A stretch of 6,944 nucleotides of DNA from positions 6,122-13,065 of the forward strand of contig DDSO01000126.1 in the NCBI GenBank assembly GCA_002343425.1, written 5' to 3'. The DNA comes from Brevundimonas sp. UBA2388 (GTDB lineage: Bacteria; Pseudomonadota; Alphaproteobacteria; Caulobacterales; Caulobacteraceae). Numbering within the stretch: position 1 is the first letter of the stretch; each line of letters begins with the position of its first letter. Positions 5,535 through 6,944 of the stretch are shown piece by piece. The translations under genes were made by a program, and so were the position numbers. The notes below the pieces were generated by a model, which did not search any database, had not been told where the DNA came from, and saw nothing but the letters and a program-made list of their open reading frames with translations.

Positions 5535-6944
5535 CTAGTCCAGCGTGCGCTTGATCTCTTCGACCGTGAAGCACTCGATGTAGTCGCCGGCCTTGATGTC
5601 CTGGAAGCCCTGGAAATGCATGCCGCACTCCTGGCCCGACGGGACCTCGTTGACCTCGTCCTTGAAGCGTTTGAGCGTGGTGAGGGTGCCCAGCTCCAGG
5701 ACCACGACGTCGTCGCGGATGATCCGGACCTTGGCGCCCTTGCGGACCACGCCTTCGGACACCCGGCAACCGGCGATCTTGCCGGTCTTGGAGATGTCGA
5801 ACACCTGCAGCACCGCGGCATTGCCCAGGAAGGTTTCCCGCTGGAGCGGGGCCAGCATGCCGGACAGCACGCCCTTCATGTCGTCGAGCAGGTCGTAGAT
5901 GATGGAGTAGTAGCGGATCTCGACGCCTTCGCGCTCGGCCAGGTCGCGAGCCTGTTTCGAGGCGCGGACGTTGAAGCCGAGGATCGGCGCGCCGGCCGAC
6001 TTGGCCAGCTGGACGTCGCTCTCGGTGATGCCGCCGGCGCCCGAATAGACGGTGCGCGCGCGGACCTCCTCGTTGCCCATCTTCTCGAGCGAGCCGACGA
6101 TGGCTTCGGCCGAGCCCTGGACGTCGGCCTTGATGAGGACGGGCAGTTCCGAGACCTTCTTGGACTGCAGCTTGGACATCATGTCGACCAGGCTGACCTG
6201 GTTGATGCCGCCCGTGGCCTTCTCGCGCTTCACGCGGTCGCGGTATTCGGTCAGTTCGCGGGCGCGGGCCTCGGATTCCACGACGGCGAGGGGCTCGCCG
6301 GGGCTGGGGGCCTCGTTCAGGCCGAGGATCTCGACCGGAACCGACGGACCGGCTTCGGTCAGCTGTTCGTTGCGCTCGTTGAGCAGGGCGCGAACCTTGC
6401 CCCAGGCCGAGCCGGCCACGACGATGTCGCCGCGACGCAGGGTGCCGCGCTTGACCAGAACAGTGGCGACGGGACCGCGGCCCTTGTCCAGCTTGGCCTC
6501 GATGACCACGCCTTCCGAGGACCGTTCCGGGTCCGCCTTCAGATCCATCATCTCGGCCTGCACCAGGATGGCGTCGATCAGGCCGTCCAGGTTGGTGCGG
6601 TTCTTGGCCGAGACCTCGATGATCTGGGTGTCGCCGCCCAGGCTCTCGGCGATGACTTCGTACTGCAGCAGTTCGTTGACGACCTTGAGCGGATTGGCGT
6701 CCGGCTTGTCGATCTTGTTGACCGCCACGATGATCGGGGCGTTGGCCGCCTTGGCGTGCTGGATGGCCTCGATGGTCTGGGGCATGACGCCGTCGTCGGC
6801 GGCCACGACCAGAACCACGATGTCCGTCACATTGGCCCCGCGCGCCCGCATCGCCGAGAAGGCGGCGTGGCCGGGCGTGTCCAGGAAGGTGACGCGATCG
6901 TCGTTGGGCAGGCGGACCTGATAGGCGCCGATGTGCTGGGTGAT
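5535..6944 (-). CDS. infB: Translation initiation factor IF-2, C-terminal 469 residues; 5' end beyond window
   Basis: IF2 is the GTPase that brings initiator fMet-tRNA to the 30S subunit and promotes 50S joining. The frame is open to the right edge, so only the C-terminal part is seen; the ATG at 6851 is an internal Met, not the start. The fragment begins ITQHIGAY, the switch I (G2) region, then DTPGHAAF (G3, fragment residues 22-29), NKID (G4, 76-79) and SAK (G5, 112-114). The beta-barrel domain II follows (about 145-225), then domain III with [14 protein letters not shown] (269-282), and the C-terminal fMet-tRNA-binding domain ending [11 protein letters not shown]...VEEIKRTLD. The P-loop (G1) and the long variable N-terminal region lie outside. 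A strong hairpin follows the stop. In most relatives rbfA comes next; here three envelope-type genes intervene. Confidence 0.98.
   Translation of the reverse strand: MTQHIGAYQVRLPNDDRVTFLDTPGHAAFSAMRARGANVTDIVVLVVAADDGVMPQTIEAIQHAKAANAPIIVAVNKIDKPDANPLKVVNELLQYEVIAESLGGDTQIIEVSAKNRTNLDGLIDAILVQAEMMDLKADPERSSEGVVIEAKLDKGRGPVATVLVKRGTLRRGDIVVAGSAWGKVRALLNERNEQLTEAGPSVPVEILGLNEAPSPGEPLAVVESEARARELTEYRDRVKREKATGGINQVSLVDMMSKLQSKKVSELPVLIKADVQGSAEAIVGSLEKMGNEEVRARTVYSGAGGITESDVQLAKSAGAPILGFNVRASKQARDLAEREGVEIRYYSIIYDLLDDMKGVLSGMLAPLQRETFLGNAAVLQVFDISKTGKIAGCRVSEGVVRKGAKVRIIRDDVVVLELGTLTTLKRFKDEVNEVPSGQECGMHFQGFQDIKAGDYIECFTVEEIKRTLD

Noticed and set aside
1..6944. CRISPR array, insertion sequence, prophage or defence system
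   Set aside because: No repeat-spacer pattern, transposase, integrase, attachment-site repeat or defence domain is visible; base composition and strand are uniform throughout.

Overview
The window (6,944 bases, GC-rich) is a bacterial chromosome segment. Every gene I can support lies on the minus strand, so it reads from right to left. The protein sequences (PNPase beginning [11 protein letters not shown], and the style of IF2, TruB, RbfA and S15) resemble Alphaproteobacteria of the Caulobacteraceae; Brevundimonas or a close relative is my best guess. That placement comes from memory of family sequences, not from a search.

Layout in transcription order: infB (translation initiation factor IF2, 5' part cut off by the right edge); a perfect 11-bp hairpin just after its stop; three genes of unknown function with export or membrane signals (a small secreted protein, a single-pass membrane protein, and a DUF2459-type membrane-anchored protein); a 112-base leader with several small hairpins; then rbfA, truB and rpsO packed tightly (1-base overlap between rbfA and truB, 11 bases between truB and rpsO); a 239-base hairpin-rich spacer; and pnp (polynucleotide phosphorylase, 3' part cut off by the left edge).

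infB-rbfA-truB-rpsO-pnp is the widely conserved translation and RNA-processing operon: IF2 starts translation, RbfA matures the 30S subunit, TruB makes pseudouridine 55 in tRNA, S15 is an early 30S assembly protein, and PNPase degrades RNA. The unusual points are the three-gene envelope block between infB and rbfA, an rpsO ribosome binding site that can pair with an anti-Shine-Dalgarno-like sequence in the last codons of truB, and the structured pnp leader, which recalls the RNase III/PNPase control region known from E. coli. I found no convincing novel multi-gene system, RNA gene, CRISPR array or mobile element. No stretch over 300 bases lacks a gene.
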